DNA of 64,000 nt from Xiphydria camelus (lineage: Eukaryota; Arthropoda; Insecta; Hymenoptera; Xiphydriidae): NCBI GenBank assembly GCA_963678675.1, contig OY783198.1:4097001-4161000 (forward strand). Direction: 5' to 3'. The notes under the pieces are model-generated. The model had not been told where the DNA came from, ran no database searches, and worked only from the letters and a program-made list of their open reading frames with translations. Both the position numbers and the translations under genes were made by a program. Below are positions 37,401 to 48,015 of this stretch, in pieces; positions within the stretch are counted from its first letter, which is position 1; each line of letters starts with the position of its first letter.

Positions 37401-38821
37401 TGTTATTAACGGTTGTTCGTACAGCGAAGGGACCGATCCAGACTAGAGAGCTACGCTGAGGAGCCTTCATCTTTGCTCCCAAACCTAAATCTGGTAAACA
37501 TTTGCCATCCCACTACGGCATGCTATACTTGAAAACAATGTTTTACACGTCGTATTTCATATTGACGGTTTATTGCATTGAACATTTGGACGTTATGAAG
37601 ACAAAAATATGAATAAACATTTGTTCAATATACAGTTGAAAGCAAGGATATTAATACTGTATAATAATCACTGTGTTTAACGAAATCCGAAAGAGAGTAC
37701 CAATGATATTTCCTTTTCCCGGATATAAAATTCTGAAAGTGTGTTATTGAATGCCAATTTCAAGTATAGTATCGTCTCGCATGGTCAGAGTCGTGTTGTC
37801 TCTACGTACGTTCACTTACCTCACCCTACACTGGAAACTTTGGATAGAATTTACGTTTATTTGTATCATTCGCTAAGAATAAATTCTCACAACAACGTCG
37901 CATCCAAGCAAACAAAGTATTGATTGAACTAAAGAACATGTAATTCAAATATTACCAAAGTTTCCTTTCTTACACTAGAGCTGAGTATTTTTCACTAATT
38001 TCCGCATGTTTTTTCTGGGTGCTTTACGTTCTAAACGATACCTTGCGAATCGTCTTATTTTTATTTCACTTTCACTATCTCTCTGAGCAATTAACGAAAT
38101 TATCTGATCGTTCATAACGTCTATACATAATTCGCTCAAGTTTCATACGATCCGTGCAAAATTAATGTCACGGTGTATGTCAATGCTGACGATGTTTTAA
38201 CGAATAGGCAGTGGTTCGTTTAAATACAACACGGGCAAAGCTCCGTATTTCTGCTTTCAACGTTTAATGTCTTCAGTGCTGTTTTCGTGTCTGTTAATTT
38301 CATCTAAGACCACCTAGAATGTCCAACCGATCCTTTCTCCCCGATAAAAAAGCAGCCTCTCTAGTTGAGCTTTATATTTATTTATGTATAATTTTTTCCC
38401 CATTACAAATCTGCAACGATCGGCACAATTGATATCATTTACACTTGCTTCAGTACGCTAATCAAGTCTGAACAGCCTTCAGTAAAAGTCTGCATACGCG
38501 TATGCATCGTACTGCTTTTTAATCGGGAGAACAGGATCACGTTTTTCTAAGTGTGTGCATTAATGCTTCCTATTGGGACAGCCATATCTGTTTTATTCCC
38601 TGCAGCCAACGTCGTCGAGTTTAAACGGCCTGCGACGCTGTCGAGCCCTCTACGACTGCGAAGCGGACAACGAGGACGAGCTTTCGTTTCGGGAAGGCGA
38701 AGTGATCATCGTTACCAACGAACAAACGGACGACGACAACTGGATGGAGGGTGCGTTGGAACGCGCGCCCGAAAGGAGAGGTATGTTCCCCATTAGTTTC
38801 GTACACATGTTGCAAGACTAA
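11124..38821 (+). CDS. Asap: ASAP: ArfGAP with SH3 domain, ankyrin repeats and PH domain
   Basis: Seventeen exons: 11124-11249, 24977-25049, 31121-31266, 33025-33279, 33399-33484, 33562-33718, 33808-34072, 34155-34382, 34460-34682, 34765-34945, 35042-35317, 35412-35531, 35615-35825, 35910-36191, 36346-36509, 37425-37493 and 38606-38821. The total is 3078 nt, 1025 aa, all phases closing. The family stimulates GTP hydrolysis on Arf1/Arf5, senses membrane curvature and links Arf signalling to actin and Src-type kinases. Order: BAR about 1-280; PH about 304-405; ArfGAP zinc finger C438-C441-C459-C462 with arginine finger R467 in SGIHRDLG; ankyrin repeats about 580-672; Ser/Pro-rich linker with PPPPPP motifs 710-930; SH3 about 963-1023 (ALYDC core). 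The cysteine spacing is CX2CX17CX2C, one residue longer than human ASAP1. Exon 16 (23 codons) is the least certain and may be alternative. Human ASAP1/2 are 1129/1006 aa. Confidence 0.96.
12660..12960 (+). repeat. Dispersed repeat, copy 1
   Basis: Diverged copy of the sequence on the minus strand at about 19610-19870. The two share CATAATGTGATTCAAATTAA-like sequence, then TTTGAAAT, and a well-matched segment beginning CTTGATGCATCTGATGAGCC. The conserved segment reads through in one frame in both copies, so a degenerate transposon coding end is possible. The family is not identified. Confidence 0.6.
13602..14093. mobile_element. pogo/Tigger-like non-autonomous element, 492 bp
   Basis: The left end TACAGTAGGACCTCGATTAT and the inverse of the right end TACCGCACTACCTCGATTAT match over about 24 bp (both continuing CCGA). 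They are flanked by TA, the target duplication of Tc1/mariner-type elements. TIRs beginning CAGTAGGACC and containing CTCGATTATCCG are typical of pogo/Tigger elements. The interior repeats the ATTATCCGAACCACG motif but has no transposase. Confidence 0.75.
14410..14425. repeat. Poly-G tract
   Basis: A run of about 16 consecutive G residues, which could form G-quadruplex structure and is a frequent site of sequencing-length error. Confidence 0.9.
15308..15526. mobile_element. MITE family A, copy 1
   Basis: A palindromic element whose arms include GCCAGGAAAAAAATTCGAT on the left and its inverse near TGAAGTTTCTTTTCTGGCGA on the right. It is clearly homologous to the copy at 18990-19197, including the interior. 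There is no coding capacity. Confidence 0.7.
18990..19197. mobile_element. MITE family A, copy 2
   Basis: The same family as 15308-15526. Ends carry CTAAACTTATTCGCCAGG and, inverted, CCGGCGAGTAAATTTAG. The arms are better preserved here (GAAAGAAACTCG against CGAGTTTCTTTC). Confidence 0.72.
19605..19870 (-). repeat. Dispersed repeat, copy 2 (inverted)
   Basis: Inverse-orientation copy of 12660-12960. On the minus strand it reads CTTGATGCATCTGATGAGCC and then diverges downstream. See that entry. Confidence 0.6.
19949..20830. mobile_element. 882-bp foldback element with long terminal inverted repeats
   Basis: Arms 19949-20311 and 20466-20830 are near-identical inverted copies of about 363 bp, beginning ATACAGGGTGACATTTTGAA and its inverse. 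They surround a spacer of about 154 bp. The near-identity of the arms implies recent insertion or gene-conversion-like maintenance. The spacer carries the 3' end of a transposase gene on the minus strand, listed separately. Confidence 0.9.
20282..20477 (-). pseudogene. Truncated mariner-like transposase, C-terminal fragment
   Basis: Minus-strand reading gives a short C-terminal tail with the segment [14 protein letters not shown], then about 40 residues and a stop at 20282-20284. D-x-x-P-x-D-F-F-L-W-G is the third catalytic-Asp block of Tc1/mariner DDE transposases in insects. Upstream the frame closes with a stop inside the inverted repeat, so only about 60 codons survive and the catalytic core is missing. 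The product cannot be active; mobilisation, if any, would be in trans. Confidence 0.75.
20950..21450 (+). promoter_or_regulatory. CpG-rich candidate internal promoter of ASAP
   Basis: A CpG-dense block inside ASAP intron 1, directly upstream of an exon-like open segment with a canonical donor. Its composition resembles the region before the first ASAP exon. No TATA box is evident. The call rests on position and composition. Confidence 0.4.
21451..21513 (+). CDS. Asap: Probable alternative first coding exon of ASAP
   Basis: An ATG at 21451 (context AGAAA ATG G) opens a 21-codon segment reading [20 protein letters not shown] then Ser. It ends at TCG|GTGAGT in phase 0, exactly the phase needed to join ASAP exon 2 (24977, Thr-Leu-Asp-Phe-Asp). 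An isoform made from it would replace the 42 residues of the first exon, at the start of the BAR domain, with a different N-terminus. The call rests on the ATG, open frame, donor strength, phase match and CpG-rich upstream DNA. No homology supports it. Confidence 0.5.
23124..23327. mobile_element. 204-bp hairpin/MITE
   Basis: The left arm (23124-23194, starting GTGTTTTTTCGGAGAAACTT) is inverted at 23259-23327 (ending AAGTTTCCTCGAAAACAC). Pairing continues inward through GTGTGGCGAGTGCATAA against TTATGCACTCGCCACAT. It is non-coding. Confidence 0.75.
23334..23795. mobile_element. TIR element with GGTGTCTAGC-type ends
   Basis: The left end CGGTGTCCAGCGGTCAGG and the inverse of the right end CCGGTGTCTAGCAAAA are similar. 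Both ends are followed inward by CAGGGAA/CTGGAA-rich motifs (TCAGGGAATTCTGGAAGACC; AGGCTGGAAAACCTGGAG). The core is AT-rich and non-coding. Class unknown. Confidence 0.5.
24727..24920 (+). repeat. Outlying copy of the 25.6-26.5 kb repeat family
   Basis: Contains TTCCTTTGAGATATAGAC, then AATCAACGCGAAAAAAATAC and ATAGGGCGATCGAG, matching the unit of the cluster at 25640-26480. It lies just upstream of ASAP exon 2. Confidence 0.6.
25640..26480. repeat. Cluster of repeats in alternating orientation
   Basis: A unit containing TTTCCTTTGAGATATCG, ATTTTCGGAATCAGCGTGAA, AAAATACATCGGATAGGGTG and GTCGAGACTTCAATTCC recurs at least six times. Successive copies are inverted (for example plus at 25960-26110 and 26290-26420, minus at 25800-25990, 26100-26300 and 26420-26480). 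Such arrays form nested hairpins. No transposase is visible. Confidence 0.75.
27750..27979. mobile_element. MITE family B, copy 1
   Basis: About 230 bp, palindromic. The left end TGTACACCGAGACTAAAATG pairs with the right end ending TTTTTTTCTCAGTGTAC. The inner arms share GCACATTTATTCGATT and its inverse with AGTCCT-type flanks. The TACACYGAG termini match the element at 52024-52220. Confidence 0.75.
28378..28449. repeat. (CT)n microsatellite
   Basis: About 36 CT units in ASAP intron 2. Confidence 0.97.
29536..29709. mobile_element. MITE family B, partial copy 2
   Basis: Shares GAATCGAATAAATGTGCTCT, AGGACTATTC and AATACGTTTAT with the right half of 27750-27979 and ends with a similar TTTTTTTCTCC tract. 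The left terminus is diverged or lost. Confidence 0.65.
31267..33024 (+). other. ASAP intron 3, possible internal promoter near its end
   Basis: Contains a GA run near 31606-31626 and overlapping open frames on both strands at 31.5-32.3 kb that I treat as compositional. At 32711-32720 ATATATATAC resembles a TATA box. The last 75 bases are open in frame with exon 4 from an ATG at 32950, so a transcript starting here could encode a protein lacking the first part of the BAR domain. Confidence 0.4.
36510..36922 (+). terminator. Possible intronic polyadenylation site of ASAP
   Basis: If the donor at 36509/36510 is not used, the frame continues for 17 codons (starting with Val-Ser-Ser-Leu) to a stop ending at 36563. 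An AATAAA follows at 36917-36922. Such a transcript would encode ASAP without exon 16 and the SH3 domain. The call rests on the signal and open extension only. Confidence 0.35.
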
Positions 38822-41800
38822 CATTCGGCGAGTCTCAATTCCTTGACAAGTGTCTCCAGTGCCGCCAGCTTGCTGAGTATAGCCAGTCTTGGCAGGAGAG
38901 CATGGTTGCGAAAATCTAAAGATTGAATACAGAAGCGCATTTCGACAGCTCGAATGCGACTTGCAATCTCGTCTCTGTCCGCTCGAATGCGTCAGTGATT
39001 GGGCACTGCTTTCTTAATGATCGTCTTTCGATCGTCCGGTGCGATTTTCTTTGTATAAGCAAGAGAAGTTTCGGATCTGACTTACTTTTTATAAATCTAT
39101 TTCATCGACAGTCTACGGCTTTATCGTTTCTACATGCGCGATGCAATCCTATTTGACGGTGTTTAGCGCGATCAGGAAATTTTACTTTCACGATTTCCCT
39201 TCACTTTGCGCATTTGTCTAATCTGTCGCAGTTTTTCACTTTTCGTTTATGTGCGATTCACGATTCCGTGGTGTAGTTAAAAGAGAAACAGGCGAGAGAG
39301 AAAGGCGCTCGCACTGAGAAGCCCTCATTTTTAATGGGATGTCATTTTAACTGTTTAGGAGGAAAAAAGAACTTAAGCATATTTTCATTCGCTGACTCTG
39401 AGTATATAAGAAAAATGTGATAGAGCGATGGCAAAGCCTAAACTATGTATTGTGAATAGTATAAATTCATACTTGGAAGTCGCGTAATAAATGTTATATT
39501 GGTCTATATAACACTGTTCAAAACTCATATCTAATTAGACTAATACAGGATATGAAATCTATACGGTTCGATTCAACGTTTATCCGTCTGATACGTAAAA
39601 ATCTGAATAAAAAAGAATAGGCTTTAACGGACTCTTAATTCTGACTTTGAAACTAACGCTATAATATGCGACTCGTGTATCAGATGTAAAATGTGATAAC
39701 CAATAATAATTCACTACACAACTCGTTAGTAAATTAGTATTACGAAAACAACAATGAACTCGTTGACGAATTGTAGTGTGGCATAGTATTATCATTGCCC
39801 AGTAAGTCAAAACTGTTTCGGTGCGCGGAGGATACGCGAAAAAAAATCCCACACCTGATGTTTAAAGTCTATTAGATCTGCCATTAGGAGCTTTGCACGT
39901 ACATATTGACCAAGAAGTACACAGCTTCGAAACGAAATCCGATGCACGTTGTTTCAAATCAGTCAAAGATCAATCGATCTTTTTTTTTTCTCGATACTCT
40001 GTCATTGCATTGATTTTTTATTCATTTTTTTTACTTATACCGACAATCCGGTATCGCGACGTTTTTGACGCTGATAAACACGAGATACAGGGGGAGTAAA
40101 AGGACAGTTCTCTAAAGGACTCGCCTCTTCTCTATTGTGACTCAAATGTCAGCATAAAATTCCTGGAACGATATCGCATGACATTAAAGAGTATTATTAG
40201 TATATCAGTCACGAAAATACCAAGTGAACGTATACATTTTTATATTGCCATACTATAAACTATACAATCAAGTAATACAATACGACTATTAACATTTATT
40301 AGTCACTAGATATGTTATCGTGATGTTAGACGAGTGCAACGTATTGGAATGGTGAGAGGTGATTTGCGTTTATCAACGTTTTACTTGAATTGCGAGACCA
40401 AAGAATATAAACTGCGAGTATATGCTCTTTAAAAGCACGACCGATCAGTTGCAAAACAATTCTTGTATTGGATATACATATTTATTGTAATATATACGAT
40501 GGAAGAGCAAATGTTATCGTTACATTTGCAAACGCTAACAAATATTTCGCATTGAACTTCTCGAGCTGAAGTAATTTCATCTAGGAGATCGCAACACTCC
40601 ATCATCTATAACACTTTCCGTGGAATATAATATACTATATGTGCACACCATGCATTTCTTAAATACGCGCTGAGTAAATTGATTCATATTGAAATATGTA
40701 ACAATTATCTGTCCGAAATTGCTTTGCAACTGGCTCCGATAGGACAATTGCTGTCTAATTATAAAACCGGAGTATTTCGCGCGATGATTTCACGTGGAAT
40801 GTTCCACTGTGATATTTGGGCAGTTAAACGTGTTATTAGAATTGTTTTTTTTTTAAGAAGATACGAGACTAAACGGAGTGTATATAACAGTAAACAGCAT
40901 TAAGATGTTTCTATAGCCCTGATACTATACTACTGACGCGCATAGACGTAATAATTAACTACAGCTGTACACCGTTAAATCGCACAGGGATTTCATTGAA
41001 GAGGGCAACTAGTTGTGTAAATAATTTTTTTTATCACATCACTTATTGCTAGCGCGTTTGGTATTAGTTCGAGAACGCATGCGTTTCCTGTAGTATGCAT
41101 ATATTTATTTAATATGGCACATCTACTGTAATAAAAAAATACACACTTTTGCAGTCCTCTTTAACTATCTACTATTCCGTCTAACCGTCAAATTAAAAAC
41201 TGAACATCATAGAACAGCAGCTTTTAATTGCGTTTCTAATGCAATCTAATATTACGGTGGTCCGCGTTATGTACTGTCCGAAAAAATTAAACATGTAAAC
41301 TGCTGTTTTCAATTAAAAAATCACTATGATTCGTGCATCGTGAGTTAGTTTGAAATAAAAAAAATACGACATTGTCCGATACGAATAATTCATTAAGCTA
41401 GCAAATCTGTAAGAAAAACGGACACACACCCGACAGAAGATGGATATGTAGTGTCAGTGTATATATATAGAGATCGATGTTTATATTATAAAATAAAACG
41501 AAATGTAGAATCGCAAGACGTGTGGATATTATCCGTTGTAAAATTTAAGTAACCCGCCCTTCGCATTTCAAGTATAAAAGTAGACCTTAGATAGTCCATA
41601 AGTATTTATTATTATTCTGTACGAAAACAAATATAAATTGTAGGTCAGAGTCTTAGGTTTTTTAAATACCTGGACCCACATTCAATTCAATTGTCGCTGT
41701 GCGTACGGGTAATGTACGACGAAGTGTATCATGTTCCAAAGCGTTCTAGATTTAAAGGATACCACATTAATCCGGTATTTAGAAAACCTTGCTTAAGAAG

Positions 41801-43149
41801 ATATATTAATATATTCAGTCTTTGTATGTATCTGTCGTTCTATCGAAAACTAAATGCTTAATATAATACGAAGAGGTGGACCTACGTGTAGATTAGAGTA
41901 AGAACGGTACGATAGTTCTAAGTATTTGTATGACACGAATGACAACATGGTATCGACATTTAACGTATTCTTCACAGTTAAATTTGTGCACAAAGTCATT
42001 TAAGAAGAAGAGAGCGATTTGAGGAGTAAAAATAAACGCCGTTTAGAGAGCTCTAATGTATATGTATCGTTATTACCCAAAAACCTGGAGTCGTATTGAT
42101 ATCCGACGTGCCAAACAGAGCCACCGTCTTTCGAATTGAATTATTATCCGACGCACTGCCCCACTATTAAGTGTAAAGAGTCAATAGGAAAGGTGAACCT
42201 AATATGGGCCACCCAAGCTTAACCCTTCACCCCATAAGATGTAAGTACTTTGATAAATCAAAACGTCCCACAGACGATCTAATCCAAAGGAGAGGGAGAA
42301 ACGACGTCCCGATGAATTAAGGTGCAGTAGGATATGTGAATTGTTTGTTGGATAATTTAAATAAATTATTAACACACTCCACGTGCTTGCGTATGAAAAA
42401 TTTTTTATTGAAAAATGGTCTTTCACGCTACAACGTCAGTGTATTCCGTCTATTTAACTTTGTAACAGTACAAAAATTGCATTTTTACAAGTTGTCCAGC
42501 TTACATGACTAAATATCCCAGTTAGCAACCTGATCGCAAAAAGTACGTTTCACTTGCGAAGGATACGGTTGTGCGCAGTGCTGCGTATATCGCATCGTTG
42601 GACGCCAGTTCTTAGTACAAGCGTTCCGTTCGCACAATATTTTTCTCTTCTCATTGTTTCACGAGATTTTAAAAACGGCTCGCTACCATCGTGCCAAATC
42701 TCGTATTGCTACCTGGGTTGCAAACGGAGATATTTTTGATCGTACACTTCTTAACCCCCAGTCGTACTTCCCTCGGAGTTGCGGTAGACAACGGACTCGC
42801 GAAATCAAACATCTGGCATTTCGGCACAATTGTGGCGCGTGTGTCCGGTCAAAAACGCCATTCTCTATACTATTATAATACACACGTGTCGATTACATTT
42901 CCGCTCAGCATAATCATAGCCACCGCCAAAGTCAATCGAAGGCAACATAAGTACCACCGAGTCCTTATCCTTTTCTGCCATTCACGCGCGAATAACGATC
43001 GTCTAAGTACAATTTTGTTCGTCTGTGTCCGTGCTACTCGCGGCGGTGGACGATTACGTTCTACGCATAAATGCAATAGACAATATCCTGAAGTACTTAA
43101 GTTGCATCAGAATTCAATATAGTTGATAAACAGTAGTTATAGGGATAGT

Positions 43150-43178
43150 AGTAGTAGTAGTAGTAGTAATAATAATAA
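43150..43178. repeat. (TAG)n/(TAA)n microsatellite
   Basis: Seven or so GTA/TAG triplets followed by four ATA/AAT triplets. Confidence 0.9.
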
Positions 43179-43436
43179 CGAAGTATATGGCGGCGACCGA
43201 ACCTCGGCGTGATACCTTCTCCTCATATATTTTTTTTTGCAAATAAATTCTCTTGAATCCTCTGTTAGTTAGGTCCTGCCTTCATAGAATAGATACTGCG
43301 TTTCACGTTAGATAATTACGGTTAACAAAATTCCTGAAGTCGCGTATAGGAGAACAGTCTTCATTTTTTCGCGTGTGTTTGGCCTGGTTTCGCTTTGCAA
43401 TCAAAGCGTGTTCGCGCGAGAGCACATTTCGTATGC

Positions 43437-43494
43437 GTGTGTAAGTGTGTGTGCGTGTGTAAGTGTGTGTGTGTAGGTGTGTGCGTGTGTGTGC
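43437..43494. repeat. (GT)n imperfect microsatellite
   Basis: GT-rich run with interspersed AA and GC interruptions, probably within the Smaug 3' UTR. Confidence 0.9.
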
Positions 43495-45177
43495 AATGTA
43501 AACTATAATTATCAACTATACGTTTATTAACTGATAGAAATAAAAAACGTATCGTTTGACTAGCTTTTGATCATCTCTCATAAAATTCACAAAGTCGCAC
43601 AATATGTATGCCTGCTGTTGGATGTTGCGTGTTGTCGAGGTTGGATAAAACATTGATTGATTGTACAACGAGAGACCGTTCCGGCACCCCCCGTTTCTGG
43701 CTTACACGATAAAATATATCTTGAGTGTCGGTAATTGCTCGACACGGCTATCGTCGAGCCAGCCCGCTAATCTTGGCAGCCCCTGGGATACTTGAATTCA
43801 GCAATCACCATGTAGCCTTACATCGATCAATCGTACGATAGGATATAATATTGTAATCAATTAATCTAAACACTAATAGTACTTCCATTATTCGATACCT
43901 TTCTCCTAATTTTTATTATTTTGACAGGTTTTTTCCCTTCCGCAGTCTTCCAATTTCCATTCACGCGCACGTAGGACGTCAAAGTAAAAAAGAACCTCTC
44001 GTGTGACGGGGACTCGATATTTTTACCTATCATTTCTTTTCTCCCTTTCTCTAACTACCGAAACGCGTGAAATAGTCAGTCTTTCATTGTTTTCACTTTA
44101 GTTATACAATTAATAATTAATTATTTAGTAGATTTTGTTGCACGAAAATATTACTAAGGTATTCGCAAAGCTATATAAAATGCTAATGCGTAATAATACA
44201 ATGTATGCTTATAATTTAAAGCCACAGATTTCGATGTTAAAAAGCATGACCGCCGTGTGTCATTGCAATTTCCAGTACGATTTAACAAACTATCGACCGC
44301 TTATACGTGTACTCGTTTTGTTAAGGCCGTTCACAATTCATAAGAACAGTTGGGTCGTAAGAAAGTACACTTGAAATGTGGTTTACGAGGAAACGACCGA
44401 CCGGACGAATGTATAAATTACGAAATCTGTGCATGAACTACAAAGCATACACACGATGCAAATTTAAGTGTAATTCTGACAGAATTCAAAAAGTACGTAC
44501 ATAACACTACATCTTACGATACATGATAAACAGCCCGTTTGGAAAACACAGAGATTTACGTTCGTGTACGAAGCATGCGGGCCATTCTAAGTATGCATGT
44601 CTAGAGACAGTGTAATAAAAAGTAAAATCAGTCCGTTCGTTAAAATGAACCACATTACATTATCATAATGCGTTTCAGTTGTTTAAAATCAGAAGAATTC
44701 CATTTCCCGAAATGGATAACACAAAACAATATTGCAAATACAGCTGACTTTTTTTTTTGTATTTTATACGTTTTTTTTTCTCTTTAATTCTATCGTAATA
44801 TATATAATATATTCATATAGATGTAGTAAATAGTAAAGGAAAGAATCTATCTTTCTAATAGCATTTGGCTTGCCAAATTCTGTCAATTCATAAATAGTAC
44901 GATTATAATGAACGTAATAAAATGATTTACAAATTGCGACAAATCATTTATCATTTGCAAGAAATAAAGAATTTTCGGTGATGTCACACACGCGTCGGAC
45001 ATTGCATTTGGTTGGGCTATAGTGTGTATTGTGATCACTTCGTCTTCTCTTAGCAAAGTCGATTAGAGTGAGCCTCGCCTCGCGGCCAATATGGGACGAT
45101 ACATTTGACATCTGATACAGTAAGTTGAAATTATTATGCAAGACTTACTGTAGTAGTCCAACGTGAAGAATTACGAA

Positions 45178-48003
45178 TTAGGCCTCGCCAAATCCACCGA
45201 TCGCTTGTTCAGTCATTCGAAGACAGAGAGATTCAAGGCGAGAGTTTATCTCCGGCTCTGTAGTTTCGGACGTGTTCGTTTGCCCGAGGAAGTGATCTCT
45301 CGGTGCACTGTACGTACGCTGCAGCGTTCTTTGTAATTGCTGAAACACAGAGCATGAACCAACGTGACTTTGAGAGACGCAAATATTACTAAGATAATAA
45401 GTAACTACAAAATGTGTCATATCTGAAATGAAACTGGCTTTACGCTTATTTGTTTCTTTAACTCTAAGCAGAATTGCTAAGCGTACTTTAATCATTTTTA
45501 AACCGCAAAGTAAACTCACCTCCAGGCTCGTCTCTTGCAGACTAGGTCTCTTCTCTGTTGCGTGGAGTGGACGTAAGGTATTCTGATTCACAGTTTGGTT
45601 CTGATTGTTTTGCAAGTACGGAGTCGATATACTGTTTCTGTGAGGGCTGACCATGAAGGAGTTGGTATGTGCATGGGTGTTGTGAACGTGGCTTAAATTC
45701 AGGCTAGGCTTTCTGTTGGGCAAATTGCAGTATCTCCTGCTGCTGTACCCATAATTGTGTTGCCACCTGGAACAACGGACGACTCGTTAGTTTTGGAGAA
45801 AGAAACCTTATGAATATAGCCGATCGAGACTCGTAACTTACTTAGGTGTAGGCCTGGGATTCCCAAGTCGACTGCGCCACTGCTGCACTTTCTCCTTCTG
45901 ATTTGGCGTGAAACAATCATGCTGCAACACCTTCTCCAAGATATTAATACAGGCACACAATACCCCGTCATCTACGCTGTCCAAGGCCAGCCGGCTGCAT
46001 ACTGCAATCGTACGTATTTTGAACTCACACGAATGTCCTTCCAATTAACAATTTATTCGTCGTGCAAGTACTGCCGACGTAATCCGTATGAAAAATTATA
46101 CTTACGTTTACCGAGGACTTTAGTGAACTGGGCTGGAATGTCTTGAGGATCATTCTCACGACTGGGTTTCAGTGGGGTCGCTATAATCGTCTTGAGCTCG
46201 TCCAGTGTGTTAACTAAAAATGCTGGACCCTGAGAGAAAGACGCCTGCTGGTTGTTGTCTCTCGTTGGTTGCACCAAATCCTTCTCCAAGTTTAAGAGCG
46301 TCGAGTGGCGTTGCTGCAACTTGGTAATGGAAAGCGCCAGTTTGTGCCTCGCACCCTTCGTCACCCCTTGCTCCGCCAATTGATCCTCCGTCAATTCCAG
46401 CATCTCTTCGTAGCTCAGCGTCGCGAACAAATAACTGTACTTGTGTAGGCGCAACGTCTTCAACCAGGAAGCTACATCTGTGTGAAAACGAGAAGGGGAG
46501 CGCGTGAATAGACTATTCGTTTCTACGATACTTTCAATCGCGAGTAAAAAAAAGATACAGTTCAAGAGTTCCAGTCGCTTAAGAGTTGCAATTCTTTTTT
46601 GCCAGATACTGAATTGGTACATTTGGAAGGCTGATTCTTGTAGACGTATTCGGGACTAAGATTCTAACATATGCGATTCAATTAATTCGTCCACAAGAAG
46701 AAACTGCTCTGACGATCTGACAATATAAACAACTGATGAGAGGGCGAACAGACCTCTCATGCCGCTGGCGAGAGTTCGAGTTGAAGCCTCATCTAAACGA
46801 CCTTCACTGCCGCTACTTGCACAAGAACTCTGTGGGCTCAGAGGACCCAGACCGACGAGATTGCCTGTGTTACAACATTAAAACAAAATTGGAGTCTGCA
46901 TTGTCCATAGCTATAAGTCGATTAAGTAGAAACTAGGGCCACGAAAATTGTTCGCGTGTGATCCGAGAATCGATCTAGACATTAGAACGGAGAGAAAAGA
47001 GGTAGGAGAGTGCGCGATGGCACGGGGAAATATCTCCTACTCACTCGTGTGATCTCCAGAAACACTGAAACTTCGTGGTTTGTGTCGGGATGAACTGTTA
47101 GCATTGTTACTGCGGTCGATGACCTCTAGATGATGAGCGGAAGCGACTGGGGGTGTAAGACTGTTCGAACGACGCTGACGAGCTATGGGCGGTGGAAACT
47201 GAAGATTGAACGTTGTGCCTGGTTGTGTGTTGTACAAATTTGTCGGTTCGGCTTGTTGTTGCTGCTGTTTAGAACTACGTTGCCACACGTTGTCCCATCT
47301 TGAAGTAGAGAAACATTTCAATGACATTTCAGACACATTGTAAGGAGCAAGAACGAATCTTTGCTTCTATCAAGTACAATACAGTTTTCGCGATGTACCT
47401 GATGGAAGTATTCGTGTATTCTTCTAGGCTATGAATGGGAGGAGTGCCACTGATTCGCTCTTCGAGGTGTTTCAGCCACTGGGTTAAGGATCGTCTATCT
47501 TGACTAGTTATTGCAGGATGAATCAACGTGTAGCTTAAGAGCTGTTGAGTTTGTTCAGTGTGCTGGCCAGTTGTTACACAATGACTGACCAACTCTGGTA
47601 TTGCTACTAGGTAGCACTGCTTACATTCTATATTTCCAGGCCTCAACAGAGGGAGGTGGGTAAGCAATTGATTGATCGCAATCTCTGTGGACTCCGACAG
47701 CAATGAATTGATAAAAGCTGTAAATTGAAAAGTTGTTAGATTCGATTTCTTCCTTTCGTGAATGAGAATAAAACGTGTGGATTTCTCGCCTGGATTGTTC
47801 GCGTTCAATTCTTGCGTATCCAGCTCAGAGACAGAGTGTAAAGAGTGTTGCACCGCCTGGGCCAAGAACCTAGCTTGGACCGCAGGAATACGACGCAACA
47901 AAGCATAGAGAACCACAGTTTGTTCGCACTCGTTCCATTGGGAGAATACACGAGTGAGTTCGCCCACTTGCTCGCAGAACAAAGCACCCGGAGACCACTT
48001 CAT
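45178..48003 (-). CDS. smg: Smaug: SAM-domain RNA-binding translational repressor
   Basis: Eight coding exons: 48003-47790, 47717-47399, 47298-47045, 46864-46754, 46477-46106, 46001-45842, 45766-45520 and 45339-45178. They total 1839 nt, 612 aa. Smaug binds CNGG-loop hairpins in mRNA through its SAM domain and recruits the CCR4-NOT deadenylase and translational repressors. The N-terminus (ALFCEQV, then [16 protein letters not shown]) is the dimerising region. The SAM domain starts near residue 296 ([17 protein letters not shown]), with the RNA-binding basic patch KGARHK at 340-345. The pseudo-HEAT region follows (FTKVLGKLCSRLAL at the exon 5/6 junction). The C-terminal [18 protein letters not shown] is shared with vertebrate SAMD4. 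It is shorter than Drosophila Smaug (999 aa) and nearer SAMD4A/B. An ATG at 48015 is an alternative start; 48003 has the better context (G at -3). Intron 1 uses a GC donor. The exon 4 donor is weak (GTCTGT). Confidence 0.95.
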
Positions 48004-48015
48004 TGCGATTCGCAT

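Larger units (their letters stand above)
38822..45177. other. Convergent 3' region of ASAP and Smaug
   Basis: AT-rich, without supported coding sequence, between two convergent genes. ASAP-strand AATAAA signals include those near 39487, 41493 and 42028. Smaug-strand signals (TTTATT on plus) include one near 41606-41611. The 3' UTRs are probably long and could overlap. A TAG/TAA triplet run (43150-43178) and a GT run (43437-43494) are present. Confidence 0.6.

Noticed and set aside
47772..47790. GT donor ACAC|GTTTTA for Smaug exon 1
   Set aside because: It would add five residues absent from fly and vertebrate proteins and has poor donor consensus. The GC donor at 47789 restores the alignment.
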